Assembly (NCBI GenBank): GCA_003167215.1
Contig: PMTV01000057.1
Coordinates: 1-64,000 of the forward strand
Length of the DNA stretch: 64,000 nt
Source of the DNA: Acidobacteriota bacterium
GTDB lineage: Bacteria; Acidobacteriota; Terriglobia; Acidiferrales; UBA7541
Reading direction: 5' to 3'
This document shows, one piece after another, positions 44,571 to 54,059 of the stretch; position 1 is the first letter of the stretch, and each line of letters begins with the position of its first letter. The translations under genes and the position numbers were made by a program. A model generated the notes under the pieces. The model saw only the letters and a list, made by a program, of their open reading frames with translations. It made no database searches and was not told the origin of the DNA.

Positions 44571-46193
44571 TCAGAGAAACACTATGCGATGCTGCTGCGC
44601 GTCCACGGAAGCCACCCGCGATGGTTCATCCAAAAAAGCCGGGCCATAGGTCGCAATCCACGGCAACGGTGAAAGTGAGCGCTCCTGCAGTCCACGGTGC
44701 GGATACAACGCATCGAGCAACAACCCTTCGTACCGATCCAGGACGCCTCTACGCACATTTTCAGCACGGCCGGCTTTGCCCTTTATTTTCCCAAACTGGT
44801 AGAGCATTTTGCGCTCGGCGGAATCGAGCGCGTCAATCAGCGTTCGGTCGAGCTTCTGGAGTGGGTTGCGGTAAGACTTCAGTACTCTCCGCAACGCCTT
44901 TTCCCCCGCATCGAACCGGCGCGAAAGAGCGCGCGGCAAGGCTTTCTGTTCCATGCGCGATCGCAACTGCTGGCGGCCCCGTAAAACGTCGGGGATCTTA
45001 AATCCGAACTTCGCCAGGACACGCGCTACCGGCGGCTCGATAATCGTAAAGCTCGCACGCGGCAAAATCGCGGGCATGCGGCCGAGAAGCTTTTCGTAAA
45101 CTATCTGCGCCTGCGCCATGTAAGCGATCTCGGCGGGGCCGGCGATGTACGCGGCAGTCGGAAGCAGCGTGTCCTGAACGATTGGACGCAGCAGCACGTT
45201 GGGCGTAAAAGCTTCGGGAGTCTTCTCAATCGCGGCGCGCATCTCCTCCAAAGTGAATGATGCATGCCCGGCGTAAAACTTGCCATTTCGGCTTCGCAGC
45301 GCCTCCCGGCGTCCGTCCACGTTGTAAAAAAGCAGCGTGGATCCGGAACTCACCTTCACCTGCGCGTGAAATCCGGCGTGTTCGAGCTCTTTCGAACGCG
45401 CCAGTAGTGCCTCGCGCAACGAGTCCGCATCGTCCAGCGCGCGGCGATAGATGTTTGCTGAAAAACGGTGCAGCCGCACGTCCAGAGGGTCGAAAAAAAT
45501 AATTCCACGTCCCGCCACCAGCCGTGCCATCAATTTTCCAAACGCTGAACCGTAAGTTTCCTCTGGCGTGTATGTCTCCCGCAAAGCCCGTCCAATTTCC
45601 TCGGCGAAACCGCCCCGCAGACTTTCAGCCGCCTTCTCTACAAGCGCCGTAATTCCCCGCCCCAATTTTACTTCGCCAACACGTCGTCCTGCTTCCGCCT
45701 GCGTTTCTGGCAACTCAAATTGCGAGGAGCCCGTTTCCGTGTTCCACGCTACGTGATTAATTTCCGCCAGGTCGTGATCTTCGGTCGCCAGCCAGAAAAC
45801 CGGCACGGCGTCGACGCCATTTTTCGAAGCTTCTTCCGCATAGCGTGCCGCGGATATCGCCTTGTAAAGGCTATAGGCTGGTCCCGTAAACAGCCCCACT
45901 TGTTGGCCGGTGACTATTGCGGCTGCCCCGCCAGCGAGGCGATCGAGGTTCCGAAAAGTATCGTCGCCCGCGCCGAAAAAGCGATTCTGCTCCCGCAAGA
46001 CATCAGCCACGCCATTGCGCACTCGCGCCGGAAGGTCGATTTTGCGAGCGGCTGCAACGACCCCCGCCATCGTGGGCGGCTGCTCGAAATAGCGAGCCAC
46101 TCGCGCAAAATCCTCCACAAAAGTTGAAAATAATTTTGTGGTATGCGGGATTCCGCTAAACGGAAGACAATGAGACTCCATGGAGGATTTCAT
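44571..46193 (-). CDS. bshC: Bacillithiol biosynthesis cysteine-adding enzyme BshC
   Basis: A 540-residue protein. Characteristic blocks are V-T-G-Q-Q-V-G-L-F-T-G-P-A-Y-S-L-Y-K, F-W-L-A-T-E-D-H-D-L-A-E-I-N-H, and L-R-P-I-V-Q-D-T-L-L-P-T-A-A-Y-I-A-G-P. BshC adds cysteine to glucosaminyl-malate, the last step of bacillithiol synthesis. The length is typical. The start may be 46193 or 46181. BshA and BshB are not in the window. Confidence 0.93.
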   Translation of the reverse strand: MKSSMESHCLPFSGIPHTTKLFSTFVEDFARVARYFEQPPTMAGVVAAARKIDLPARVRNGVADVLREQNRFFGAGDDTFRNLDRLAGGAAAIVTGQQVGLFTGPAYSLYKAISAARYAEEASKNGVDAVPVFWLATEDHDLAEINHVAWNTETGSSQFELPETQAEAGRRVGEVKLGRGITALVEKAAESLRGGFAEEIGRALRETYTPEETYGSAFGKLMARLVAGRGIIFFDPLDVRLHRFSANIYRRALDDADSLREALLARSKELEHAGFHAQVKVSSGSTLLFYNVDGRREALRSRNGKFYAGHASFTLEEMRAAIEKTPEAFTPNVLLRPIVQDTLLPTAAYIAGPAEIAYMAQAQIVYEKLLGRMPAILPRASFTIIEPPVARVLAKFGFKIPDVLRGRQQLRSRMEQKALPRALSRRFDAGEKALRRVLKSYRNPLQKLDRTLIDALDSAERKMLYQFGKIKGKAGRAENVRRGVLDRYEGLLLDALYPHRGLQERSLSPLPWIATYGPAFLDEPSRVASVDAQQHRIVFL

Positions 46194-46293
46194 AATACAC
46201 GCGCGCAATGTTCGCAGCAATGGGAGTGGGACACGCGCGCGCCCGCGAAGTTAGCGAAAAACATCCGATCCCCTTAATGTCCACCTGTGTCTA

Positions 46294-47193
46294 TTACAAC
46301 AGATGCGCGGATTGCGCCGTGAGATTCGACAGTAAACTGTCAATTTCGCGGCGAGCAGTTTCGCTAACGGGGAGGAGCGGCGGTCGTGACGGGCCCCCGA
46401 AGTAGCCTAAGCGGTCCAGGGCATATTTCAGGCCCGCAATTCCGTACTGCGGGCCAAACATTTTTGCCGGTGCAACAAGTTGTTGCGCCAGCGAATGCGC
46501 CTTCGCACTCTCGCCCGCGCGCGAGGCATCGTAAATCTCTGCACACAATTCCGGAAACGCGCAAGCCAGCGCCAGAATAGCTCCCACCGCGCCTTTCTCC
46601 AGTGATTCGTAAAGAGTCGACGCCGAACCAACGAGCGTCTGAAAATGTTTTGGCGCCGCGCCAATAATATCGGCGATACCCTGCACGTTCCCCGAACTGT
46701 CTTTCATCCCCACGATATTCGCATGCTTTGAAACGCGTGCGATCAGCGGCGCCTCCACAGTCACCTGCGTAAATATCGGCACGGAGTAAACCATGATTGG
46801 AATGCGCGCAGCGTCCGCCACGCGAAGGTAATGCTCGGCGAGCGCCTCTTCCGACATAGCCGGCTTATAAAAACTTGGCGTTCGCACGAGCGCCACTCCG
46901 TAGCCGAAACCCGCGGCCCGATTCGTGTGCTCGATAGTCTCAGCGGTGGATTCGGCCCCGGTCCCCGCGATCAGCATCTTATTCGGCCCCGCCGCTTCGC
47001 GCGCGGCCTCCCAGACACGGTAAACTTCATCCCAACGCAGCAGAACAGACTCGCTCGTTGAACCGTTGATCGCATACCCGGCGAGTCCAGTCTTGTTATA
47101 TCGCCCGATATTTTCGCGCAGATGCGGCAGCGACACGTTGCCGTCGGAAGACAACGGGGTGGTGAGCGGAGCAAAGATACCCTGTAGATTCAC
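46294..47193 (-). CDS. DapA/HOGA-family aldolase or lyase
   Basis: A 299-residue TIM-barrel protein of the dihydrodipicolinate synthase superfamily. The start G-I-F-A-P-L-T-T-P, the G-S-T-S-E segment, catalytic Tyr block (V-Y-S-V-P) and Schiff-base Lys (G-M-K-D-S-S-G) are all present. The true substrate may be 4-hydroxy-2-oxoglutarate, dihydrodipicolinate or a related keto acid; no linked pathway genes help. It lies between bshC and carB on the same strand. Confidence 0.85.
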   Translation of the reverse strand: MNLQGIFAPLTTPLSSDGNVSLPHLRENIGRYNKTGLAGYAINGSTSESVLLRWDEVYRVWEAAREAAGPNKMLIAGTGAESTAETIEHTNRAAGFGYGVALVRTPSFYKPAMSEEALAEHYLRVADAARIPIMVYSVPIFTQVTVEAPLIARVSKHANIVGMKDSSGNVQGIADIIGAAPKHFQTLVGSASTLYESLEKGAVGAILALACAFPELCAEIYDASRAGESAKAHSLAQQLVAPAKMFGPQYGIAGLKYALDRLGYFGGPSRPPLLPVSETARREIDSLLSNLTAQSAHLL

Positions 47194-47269
47194 GTCGCTA
47201 TTTTATATCAAAGGGCGAACTTAGACTTCACCGTTTAGAGAAGTTCGCAGACGCCGGCTTCTCGGTGCC

Positions 47270-50200
47270 TTACGACCGCTCGGCTGCGGCCGCACTCCTG
47301 CGCCGGTGTAAATCTTGCAGCGCGCCGACGTCAGCCGAATGCCCCGCCATCGCCCGAATCCCTCGAGCTGCCGCGCTGGCCGCTGAAAGAGTGGTAATGC
47401 ACGCGATGTTGTAACGAATCGCTGCGCGCCGAATCGATTTCTCGTCCCAGAAAGATTCGCGCCCCAGAGGAGTGTTGATGACCAGATCTATTTTCCCCGT
47501 CTTGATCAAATCCACAATGTTCGGCCTGCCTTCGTTCACTTTGTAAACTGATTCGATCTCGATGCCCGCGCTAGCCAGCGCTGCAGCGGTCCCTCGCGTG
47601 CCTACTACTTTCAATCCCGCCGCCATCAGGTCCTGAACCACAAACGCCAGATGACGCTTGTCGTGATCGTTCACGCTGATAAAAACCGTGCCCTCGAGCG
47701 GCAACCGCTGGCTCGCGGCAAGCTGCGCCTTCGCGAATGCCAGCCCAAATGTGGAGGCAATGCCCATCACCTCGCCGGTCGACCGCATTTCCGGCCCTAG
47801 AATCGTATCCACACCGCGGAATTTGTTGAACGGAAAAACCGGCGACTTCACCGCATAGAAATTTCCCACCGCGATTTCCTTCACCCCTTTCGTTTCGATG
47901 CACGGAAGTTTCAAGTCGCGCAATTTGCGCCCGGTCATCAATCGCGCTGCCACTTTCGCCAGCGGCACGCCCGTCGCCTTGCTCACGTACGGAACAGTGC
48001 GCGACGCGCGCGGGTTCACCTCCAGCACGTACACCGTGTCGCGCTGGATCGCGTATTGCACGTTCATCAGTCCCACCACATTCAACGCGCGCGCTAGGCG
48101 CGAAGTGTAATCGCGAATCCGCTCCAGTATCGAAGGCTTCAGCGTCACCGACGGCAGCACGCACGAAGAATCCCCCGAGTGAATCCCCGCCTCCTCGATG
48201 TGTTCCATGATCGCCGCGATCACCACTTCCTCTCCGTCCGCGAGCGCGTCCACGTCCACCTCGGTCGCATCCTCCAGAAACTGATCGATCAGGATCGGCC
48301 GCTTCGGATCCGATGCCGTTCCAATTAGCGCGGCTTGCGCCACATACTCTTCCACCGTCTTCAAATCGTACGCAATCACCATCGCGCGCCCGCCCAGAAC
48401 GTAGCTCGGACGCACCACTACCGGAAGCCCAATCTCCGTGGCAACCTTCACCGCCTCTTGAGGCGTAAGCGCGGTACCCGCGCGCGGCTGCGGAATCTTC
48501 AGCTCATTAAGCAACGCTCCGAATCGCCTCCGGTCTTCAGCCAGATCGATTGATTCGGGATCCGTGCCGATAATCTTTGCTCCGTTTCGTTTCAACTCCA
48601 GCGCGAGATTCAGCGGCGTTTGCCCGCCGAATTGCACGATCACTCCCTCCGGCTTCTCGCGGTCCAGGACCGCAAGAACATCCTCTAGCGTAAGCGGCTC
48701 AAAATACAGCCGGTCAGAAGTGTCGTAATCGGTCGAGACAGTTTCCGGATTGCAATTCACCATCACCGTCTCGTAGCCGTCTTCTTTCAACGCGAATGCC
48801 GCGTGGCAACAGCAATAATCAAACTCAATTCCCTGTCCGATTCGGTTAGGCCCGCTGCCAAGAATCACAACTTTGGGCCGCTCGACCGCTCCTGTCTCAT
48901 CCTCTTCCTCATATGTGGAATAAAGGTAGGGCGTAAAAGATTCAAACTCCGCCGCGCATGTATCCACGCGCTTGAAAACCGGACGGATCCCCAACTCGTT
49001 ACGTCGCGCTCGTACTTTGTCCGGCGTCGTGTTCCACAGTTGTGCCAATTCGATATCGCTCGTGCCCGAGCGTTTCGCTTCCAGAAGTAATTCCGCCGAC
49101 GTCTTCTCCAAGCTTCCGACCGCCACGCGGCGGTCCACTTCCACCATTTCCATCATCTGGCGGATGAACCACGGATCAATCCTCGTCAGCGAGCAAACTT
49201 CCTCGCAACTCATGTCGCGCTGGAGCGCCTCAAACAGCCAGTGAATGCGGTCCGGCCCCGGCACGGTAAGCTTCTCGCGCAAAAGCGCAGTCGAAACTTC
49301 CGCCGGCGCGCGCCACGGCGTGTGGGGTTCGAGCGACCGGATGCCCTTGCCTAGCGCCTCTTGAAACGTTCGCCCGATCGCCATCACTTCGCCCACAGAC
49401 TTCATCTGCGTGGAAAGCGTGGTATCGCTTCCCGGAAACTTCTCGAATTGCCACTTGGGAATTTTCACCACAACGTAATCAATGGAGGGTTCGAACGAAC
49501 TCGGCGTCTTCTTGGTGATGTCGTTCGGGATTTCATCCAGCGTCATCCCCAGCGCAAGTTTGGCCGCAATCTTCGCGATTGGAAAACCAGTCGCCTTGCT
49601 CGCCAGCGCCGAGCTGCGCGAAACGCGCGGATTCATCTCAATCACCACCATTCGCCCCGTTTCAGGCTGGATGGCGAACTGAATATTCGACCCGCCTGTC
49701 TCCACTCCCACCGCGCGGATGATCGCCGCCGCCGCGTCGCGCATGCGCTGGTATTCCTTGTCGGTCAGTGTCTGCGCCGGAGCGACGGTGATCGAATCGC
49801 CAGTATGAATTCCCATGGGATCGAAATTTTCAATCGAGCAAATCACCACGAAGTTGTCGCGCACGTCGCGCATCACTTCCAGCTCGTATTCTTTCCAGCC
49901 CAGCGCCGATTCCTCGATCAATGCCTGATGCACCGGGCTGGCGTCCAACGCCCGCGCGATCAAGTCGGCGAATTCCTCCCGATTGTACGCAATCGATCCC
50001 CCCGTACCGCCCAAAGTGAACGAAGGCCTAATCACCACGGGATATCCAAGCTCGTCCGCCAACCGCACAGCGTCAGGAATCGTAGTCACGACTTCAGACG
50101 CCGGTACTTCCAGCCCGATTTCGCGGCAAACATTCTTGAACAGCAGCCGGTCTTCCGCAATTTTGATCGCTTTCAGCGATGCGCCAATCAGCTTCACATT

Positions 50201-50533
50201 ATATTTTTCAAGTATGCCCGCCTCGGCAAGCTCCACCGCAAGATTCAGCCCCGTCTGCCCTCCCACCGTCGGCAGCAGCGCGTCCGGCCGCTCCGCCGCA
50301 ATAATCGCCTCCAAATATTCCTTCGCCAGCGGCTCAATGTAAGTCCGGTCCGCAGTTTCCGGGTCCGTCATAATCGTCGCCGGATTCGAATTGACCAGCA
50401 CCACCTCATATCCTTCCGCACGCAGCGCCTTGCAAGCCTGCGTCCCGGAATAGTCAAACTCGCACCCCTGCCCGATCACAATCGGCCCCGAGCCGATGAT
50501 CAATATTTTCTTAATGTCAGTCCGTTTCGGCAT
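47270..50533 (-). CDS. carB: Carbamoyl-phosphate synthase large subunit
   Basis: A 1087-residue enzyme that uses ammonia from CarA to make carbamoyl phosphate for pyrimidine and arginine synthesis. The two halves begin [13 protein letters not shown] and [13 protein letters not shown], the two ATP-grasp repeats; the C-terminal MGS-like allosteric domain has F-I-S-V-N-D-H-D-K. It starts with ATG at 50533. It is split from carA by a 737-base region with a GIY-YIG gene. Confidence 0.97.
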   Translation of the reverse strand: MPKRTDIKKILIIGSGPIVIGQGCEFDYSGTQACKALRAEGYEVVLVNSNPATIMTDPETADRTYIEPLAKEYLEAIIAAERPDALLPTVGGQTGLNLAVELAEAGILEKYNVKLIGASLKAIKIAEDRLLFKNVCREIGLEVPASEVVTTIPDAVRLADELGYPVVIRPSFTLGGTGGSIAYNREEFADLIARALDASPVHQALIEESALGWKEYELEVMRDVRDNFVVICSIENFDPMGIHTGDSITVAPAQTLTDKEYQRMRDAAAAIIRAVGVETGGSNIQFAIQPETGRMVVIEMNPRVSRSSALASKATGFPIAKIAAKLALGMTLDEIPNDITKKTPSSFEPSIDYVVVKIPKWQFEKFPGSDTTLSTQMKSVGEVMAIGRTFQEALGKGIRSLEPHTPWRAPAEVSTALLREKLTVPGPDRIHWLFEALQRDMSCEEVCSLTRIDPWFIRQMMEMVEVDRRVAVGSLEKTSAELLLEAKRSGTSDIELAQLWNTTPDKVRARRNELGIRPVFKRVDTCAAEFESFTPYLYSTYEEEDETGAVERPKVVILGSGPNRIGQGIEFDYCCCHAAFALKEDGYETVMVNCNPETVSTDYDTSDRLYFEPLTLEDVLAVLDREKPEGVIVQFGGQTPLNLALELKRNGAKIIGTDPESIDLAEDRRRFGALLNELKIPQPRAGTALTPQEAVKVATEIGLPVVVRPSYVLGGRAMVIAYDLKTVEEYVAQAALIGTASDPKRPILIDQFLEDATEVDVDALADGEEVVIAAIMEHIEEAGIHSGDSSCVLPSVTLKPSILERIRDYTSRLARALNVVGLMNVQYAIQRDTVYVLEVNPRASRTVPYVSKATGVPLAKVAARLMTGRKLRDLKLPCIETKGVKEIAVGNFYAVKSPVFPFNKFRGVDTILGPEMRSTGEVMGIASTFGLAFAKAQLAASQRLPLEGTVFISVNDHDKRHLAFVVQDLMAAGLKVVGTRGTAAALASAGIEIESVYKVNEGRPNIVDLIKTGKIDLVINTPLGRESFWDEKSIRRAAIRYNIACITTLSAASAAARGIRAMAGHSADVGALQDLHRRRSAAAAERS

Positions 50534-50671
50534 GGTTCCTAGTGTCTGTTCGTTCCCGCATTAACGTCAGCTCGCTTCATCATCGTCCATTAGCATTCGC
50601 CAGCTTCAGCCCGTTCACGGTCGACCTACGCCCACTTCGGCACATCCTCGGTCGAACCCACCTACACAAAC

Positions 50672-50710
50672 CTGTCATCCCGAGCCAGATTTAAGGCGAG
50701 GGATCTGCTC
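50672..50710. repeat. Copy of GIY-YIG unit end sequence (relict)
   Basis: The 39-base block, starting CTGTCATCCCGAGCC and ending GAGGGATCTGCTC, is a close match to the block at 50848-50886, with internal substitutions only. It lies on a decayed copy of the gene end. Confidence 0.7.
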
Positions 50711-50764
50711 TCTCTTAAATCTCCCAGCCGCCCAATTCCCCGCGAGGTCCGTCCAAGTCGGATT
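50675..50764 (-). pseudogene. 3' fragment of a second GIY-YIG gene
   Basis: Read on the minus strand, 29 codons and a TGA encode N-P-T-W-T-D-L-A-G-N-W-A-A-G-R-F-K-R-E-Q-I-P-R-L-K-S-G-S-G. The intact gene next door ends N-P-T-W-A-D-L-A-A-S-W-A-S-G-K-F-N-R-E-Q-I-P-R-L-K-P-G-S-G. The first 80 or so residues are absent, so this is a truncated duplicate. Confidence 0.75.
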
Positions 50765-50847
50765 CAGCCCGTCCTCGCTCCACTTTGGCGTCGCGCTTAT
50801 CGGTGGCCAACCTTCGGCCTATCCTCGGTCAAAGCACCCCCACTACC

Positions 50848-50886
50848 CTGTCATCCCGAGCCCGGTTTTAGGCGAGGGATCTGCTC
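50848..50886. repeat. Left inverted end of GIY-YIG unit
   Basis: CTGTCATCCCGAGCC... to GATCTGCTC overlaps the last 12 codons and stop of the GIY-YIG gene. Its reverse complement resembles 51195-51226 at the other end of the gene, so the two form imperfect inverted repeats. Confidence 0.6.
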
Positions 50887-51189
50887 TCTGTTAAATTTCC
50901 CAGAAGCCCAACTCGCCGCGAGGTCCGCCCACGTCGGGTTTTCACTTTCAACCAATGCGACCTTCCTCGAACGTCGCCAGCCCTTAATCTGTTTTTCCCT
51001 CGCGATCGCATCGCGCACATACTGAAAGGATTCAAAGTAAACGAGACGGTTGATTCGGTACTTTTCAACGAATCCGGGTACGCGCGCCTCCTTGTGCTCG
51101 CAAGTTCTCCGCATCAGACTGTTGGTGACGCCCACGTATACTCTTCGTGAAAGACTAGCCATGATGTATGTGCAATAGTGCCTTTGCAT
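50851..51189 (-). CDS. GIY-YIG domain protein of a repeat-flanked unit
   Basis: A 112-residue single-domain GIY-YIG endonuclease-like protein. The motif region is Y-C-T-Y-I-M-A-S followed by V-Y-V-G-V-T-N-S-L-M-R-R; the conserved Arg and a later Y-F-E-S and R-E-K-Q-I-K-G-W-R-R block match the UPF0213/YhbQ-like group. The Glu expected later in the domain is plausibly in Y-F-E. It lies between carA and carB and is flanked by imperfect inverted repeats, with a truncated duplicate downstream. The role may be structure-specific nuclease or element mobility. Confidence 0.85.
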   Translation of the reverse strand: MQRHYCTYIMASLSRRVYVGVTNSLMRRTCEHKEARVPGFVEKYRINRLVYFESFQYVRDAIAREKQIKGWRRSRKVALVESENPTWADLAASWASGKFNREQIPRLKPGSG

Positions 51190-51194
51190 GACAA

Positions 51195-51226
51195 GAACAG
51201 ATTCCTCGCTGCGCTCGGAATGACAG
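51195..51226. repeat. Right inverted end of GIY-YIG unit
   Basis: The plus strand block, from GAACAGATTCCTCG to GGAATGACAG, lies just before the GIY-YIG start codon. Its reverse complement (CTGTCATTCCGAGC to GAATCTGTTC) matches the left end with a few substitutions and a length difference in the middle. Confidence 0.6.
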
Positions 51227-51270
51227 GTTGCTTGTATTTGGCTTGCACGCCTGTAGCCATGCGCAACTCG

Positions 51271-52500
51271 TCAAACACTTTCTTTCATCATCGAAATGAA
51301 ATCGTCGAACAAATATCGCGCGTCGTGCGGCCCAGGCGAACCCTCCGGATGATACTGAACGCTAAACAGCGGAAGCGACCGATGCCGCATTCCTTCGTTC
51401 GTGTGATCGTTCAGATTCACGTGCGTGATTTCAACCTCGCTCGCCGGCAGCGAATCCGGATCCACGCAAAACCCGTGGTTCTGCGACGTGATCTCCACCT
51501 TCTTCGTCCGCAAATTCTGCACCGGATGATTCGAGCCGTGATGTCCGAACTTCAGCTTAAACGTGCGTCCGCCGAGCGCCAGCCCGCAGAGTTGGTGCCC
51601 CAGGCAAATCCCAAAAATCGGGACGCGCCCCAGCATCTTACGAATATTGCCCACTGCGTACCCGATAGGTTCAGGGTCCCCCGGCCCATTCGAAAGAAAA
51701 ACGCCCTGTGGCTTGAGCGCGAGCACATCCTCCGCGGAAGTTTGCGCCGGAACCACGGTCACGTCGCACCCGTAATCCACAAGCAGCCGCAAAATGTTTT
51801 GCTTGATGCCAAAATCGTAGGCCACCACTTTATAGCGCGGCTCACCGTCCGAATCTGCAGCGTGCTTCACCTTACCGACCGCAGGGCCACCAGCACTCGC
51901 CGTTTGTGTTGCACCAGGCGCGGCCACCTCGCCCGCGACACCCGCAGCAAGATCAATCGACCCGCGGCTCCATTCGTACTTTTTCTTCGACGTGACGCGG
52001 CTCGCAAGCTCGAGGCCAGCCATGGTCGGCAAAGCCCGAGCCTCCGCGATAAGCTTCTCTGCCGCCGTGCCGTCCGTCGCCACCACTCCCCGCAACGCGC
52101 CAACCTCACGCAGATGCCGCACCAGAGCGCGCGTATCCACATCCCAAATTACCGGCACACCGTAGCGCTCCAGGTAAGCCTGCGCCGTCTCGCTCGACCG
52201 CCAATTAGAAGCAAGCGCGGAAAATTCCCGTGTGATCAGTCCTTCAATGTAAGGTTTCGCGGATTCTTCGTCGTCGAGATTCGTGCCTACGTTTCCGATG
52301 TGCGGATACGTGAGGCAGACAATCTGGCCGGAGTAGCTTGGGTCGGTGAAAACTTCCTGGTAGCCAGTAATGCTCGTATTAAAAACGACTTCGCCGCCGC
52401 AGCGCGTGCGAGCGCCCGCTGCGCGGCCTTTAAATACTCGCCCGTCTTCGAGCGCGAGAATCGCGCGGCCTGCCGGGTCTTGCGTCAGTGTGTCCTCCAA
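51271..52500 (-). CDS. carA: Carbamoyl-phosphate synthase small subunit
   Basis: A 409-residue glutamine amidotransferase subunit. The N-terminal CPSase domain starts with A-I-L-A-L-E-D-G-R-V-F-K-G; the amidotransferase domain carries G-I-C-L-G-H-Q (catalytic Cys) and Y-H-P-E-G-S-P-G-P-H-D (His/Glu). An extra loop in the middle is Gly/Ala-rich. It begins three bases after the lepB stop, so both are likely on one transcript; carB follows after the interrupted region. Confidence 0.96.
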   Translation of the reverse strand: MEDTLTQDPAGRAILALEDGRVFKGRAAGARTRCGGEVVFNTSITGYQEVFTDPSYSGQIVCLTYPHIGNVGTNLDDEESAKPYIEGLITREFSALASNWRSSETAQAYLERYGVPVIWDVDTRALVRHLREVGALRGVVATDGTAAEKLIAEARALPTMAGLELASRVTSKKKYEWSRGSIDLAAGVAGEVAAPGATQTASAGGPAVGKVKHAADSDGEPRYKVVAYDFGIKQNILRLLVDYGCDVTVVPAQTSAEDVLALKPQGVFLSNGPGDPEPIGYAVGNIRKMLGRVPIFGICLGHQLCGLALGGRTFKLKFGHHGSNHPVQNLRTKKVEITSQNHGFCVDPDSLPASEVEITHVNLNDHTNEGMRHRSLPLFSVQYHPEGSPGPHDARYLFDDFISMMKESV

Positions 52501-52503
52501 AGT

Positions 52504-53106
52504 TCATCGTGATGCCGCGTTTACCGTTGATGACATCGTCAGCGATCCAAAATGATCCACGGGCCAATACGCGAATACCGCTTTCCCGTATATGTATGGC
52601 CGGCCCACCGGCCCGAACACCCGCGAATCGTTCGAGCTGTCGCGATGATCGCCCATCACAAAATAGTTTTCCGACGGAATCGTTATAGGGCCGTAGCTCG
52701 AGCCGTCCAGATAACTCGGCGGGATATAAATCTCATTCAATTCCTTGCCGTTGACGTAAAGCCGCCCGCCGCGTAGTTCGAGCGTTTCGCCAGGCAATCC
52801 AATCACGCGTTTGATAAACGACTTCGATTTGTCCAGAGGATACCAAAACACCACCACGTCGCCGCGCTCGATGGGTTCAAATCGGTAGACAAATTTGTTG
52901 ATAAAGATTCGCTCCTGATCGCTCAGCAGCGGCGCCATACTGGTGCCTTCCACCTTCACCGGCTGGTAGAGGAAAATAATAATTACCAGCGCCAAACCCA
53001 GGGCCACCGCCAGATCGCGCGTCCAACTCCGCAACTCGCGGCGCAATTGGGGAATGCGCCCGTTATCTGTTGGATTCAACTGCCCAGGATGGGGAGTCTC
53101 AAACAT
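52504..53106 (-). CDS. lepB: Signal peptidase I
   Basis: A 200-residue membrane protease with one N-terminal membrane helix (ALGLALVIIIFLYQPV) after a 30-residue cytosolic start. The catalytic Ser56 lies in V-E-G-T-S-M-A-P and the catalytic Lys99 in F-I-K-R-V-I-G-L-P-G. The later D-H-R-D-S-S-N-D-S-R block is also family typical. It removes Sec signal peptides. The unit is upstream of carA. Confidence 0.95.
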   Translation of the reverse strand: MFETPHPGQLNPTDNGRIPQLRRELRSWTRDLAVALGLALVIIIFLYQPVKVEGTSMAPLLSDQERIFINKFVYRFEPIERGDVVVFWYPLDKSKSFIKRVIGLPGETLELRGGRLYVNGKELNEIYIPPSYLDGSSYGPITIPSENYFVMGDHRDSSNDSRVFGPVGRPYIYGKAVFAYWPVDHFGSLTMSSTVNAASR

Positions 53107-53227
53107 CTTTCGCCTAATTATTTATAGCACGGTAAGGGCGCGCGCGCCAAATCGCTGCAAAGTCCTTTTTGGTTGCAAACAAACCGAAGAAAGGAGGGAT
53201 GCCGCGCAGGCCGAAGCATTTATGGCG

Positions 53228-53995
53228 TTAGTCGCCCAGCGTGAATCCCAGGATCGCCAGCGCAGCGATCACCGCCGTTTCCGTGCGCAAGACATTTTGT
53301 CCTAGCGACGCCTCGGCGAATCCACCAGCTCGGGCACACGCTAATTCGTCGTCAGTCCAGCCGCCTTCCGGCCCAATCGCGAGGCTGGCCGACGGGTCAG
53401 CGTAAACGCTCAGAGCATCACGAATCAGCTTCGCATCGCGCCGTTCGGAGAGCACAAGCTTGCAAGCTGCGTCATTCTGCGCAAACGCTTCTTTCGGTCG
53501 AATCACACCGCCGGCTTTGCCTTTTCCTGTTTCTTCCGACGCCGTCCGCAGGATCGGGGGCCGCAAACGTCGAGATTGCTGCGCCGATTCCAGTAAAATT
53601 TTCTCCCAGCGCGCGCGCCTCTTCGCCACTGCGGCCAGCAGCGGTTTGTCCGTGCGCTCCGCCGCCAACACCACGATTTCGGTCACGCCGAGTTCCGTTG
53701 CCTTTTCCAGGCACCACTCAAACCGGTCGAATTTCACCAGCGAAATGAGAAGTTGAATCCGCAGAGCAGCCTCTTGCTCCGCGATTTCCTCCACCAGCGC
53801 GAATTCGATTTGGTGGCCGCTCCGCTTCGATGACTTAACGCTCTCGATCCGCGCCAGCCAAACGCGCTCGCCGTCGCTCAATTCGTAAAGCTGCCCCGGC
53901 TCGGCGCGCAGCACACGACCCAGATGCTCGGCGGTATCACCGCGCACTATCGCGGACTTCGAATCAAAGCGGTCAGTAAAGAAGCGGCGGCGCAC
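53228..53995 (-). CDS. rsmE: 16S rRNA (uracil1498-N3)-methyltransferase RsmE
   Basis: A 255-residue SPOUT methyltransferase. An N-terminal PUA-like domain (R-R-R-F-F, G-D-T-A-E-H-L-G-R-V-L-R) precedes the knot domain with A-T-E-L-G-V-T-E-I-V and A-I-G-P-E-G-G-W-T-D-D-E-L and L-G-Q-N-V-L-R-T-E-T-A. It uses SAM to methylate U1498 of 16S rRNA. It follows dnaJ by 64 bases on the same strand, a common arrangement. Confidence 0.93.
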   Translation of the reverse strand: MRRRFFTDRFDSKSAIVRGDTAEHLGRVLRAEPGQLYELSDGERVWLARIESVKSSKRSGHQIEFALVEEIAEQEAALRIQLLISLVKFDRFEWCLEKATELGVTEIVVLAAERTDKPLLAAVAKRRARWEKILLESAQQSRRLRPPILRTASEETGKGKAGGVIRPKEAFAQNDAACKLVLSERRDAKLIRDALSVYADPSASLAIGPEGGWTDDELACARAGGFAEASLGQNVLRTETAVIAALAILGFTLGD

Positions 53996-54059
53996 GGCGC
54001 TATTCTAGCTTGAAGTTAGTTCGTGGGAGGAATGTAAATTCAGGAATCTCGCTGAATTT

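Larger units (their letters stand above)
50534..50850. other. Intergenic region with a repeated block next to carB
   Basis: This 317-base stretch holds a decayed GIY-YIG end and a copy of a cassette-end sequence. It also carries similar blocks near 50640 and 50810 (CATCCTCGGTCGAA and CTATCCTCGGTCAAA). The two units run in the same direction, so it looks like a degraded tandem duplication. Confidence 0.6.

Noticed and set aside
49361-50542. Long open frame (393 codons) on the plus strand
   Set aside because: It is antisense to carB, has no ribosome site and reads as arginine/histidine-rich random protein; the carB frame is certain.
50534-50850. Riboswitch or attenuator upstream of carB
   Set aside because: The sequence is explained by the duplicated GIY-YIG end; no known motif or leader peptide was seen.
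51178-52512. Long open frame (444 codons) on the plus strand
   Set aside because: It is antisense to carA and shows the same arginine-rich composition without any family motif.
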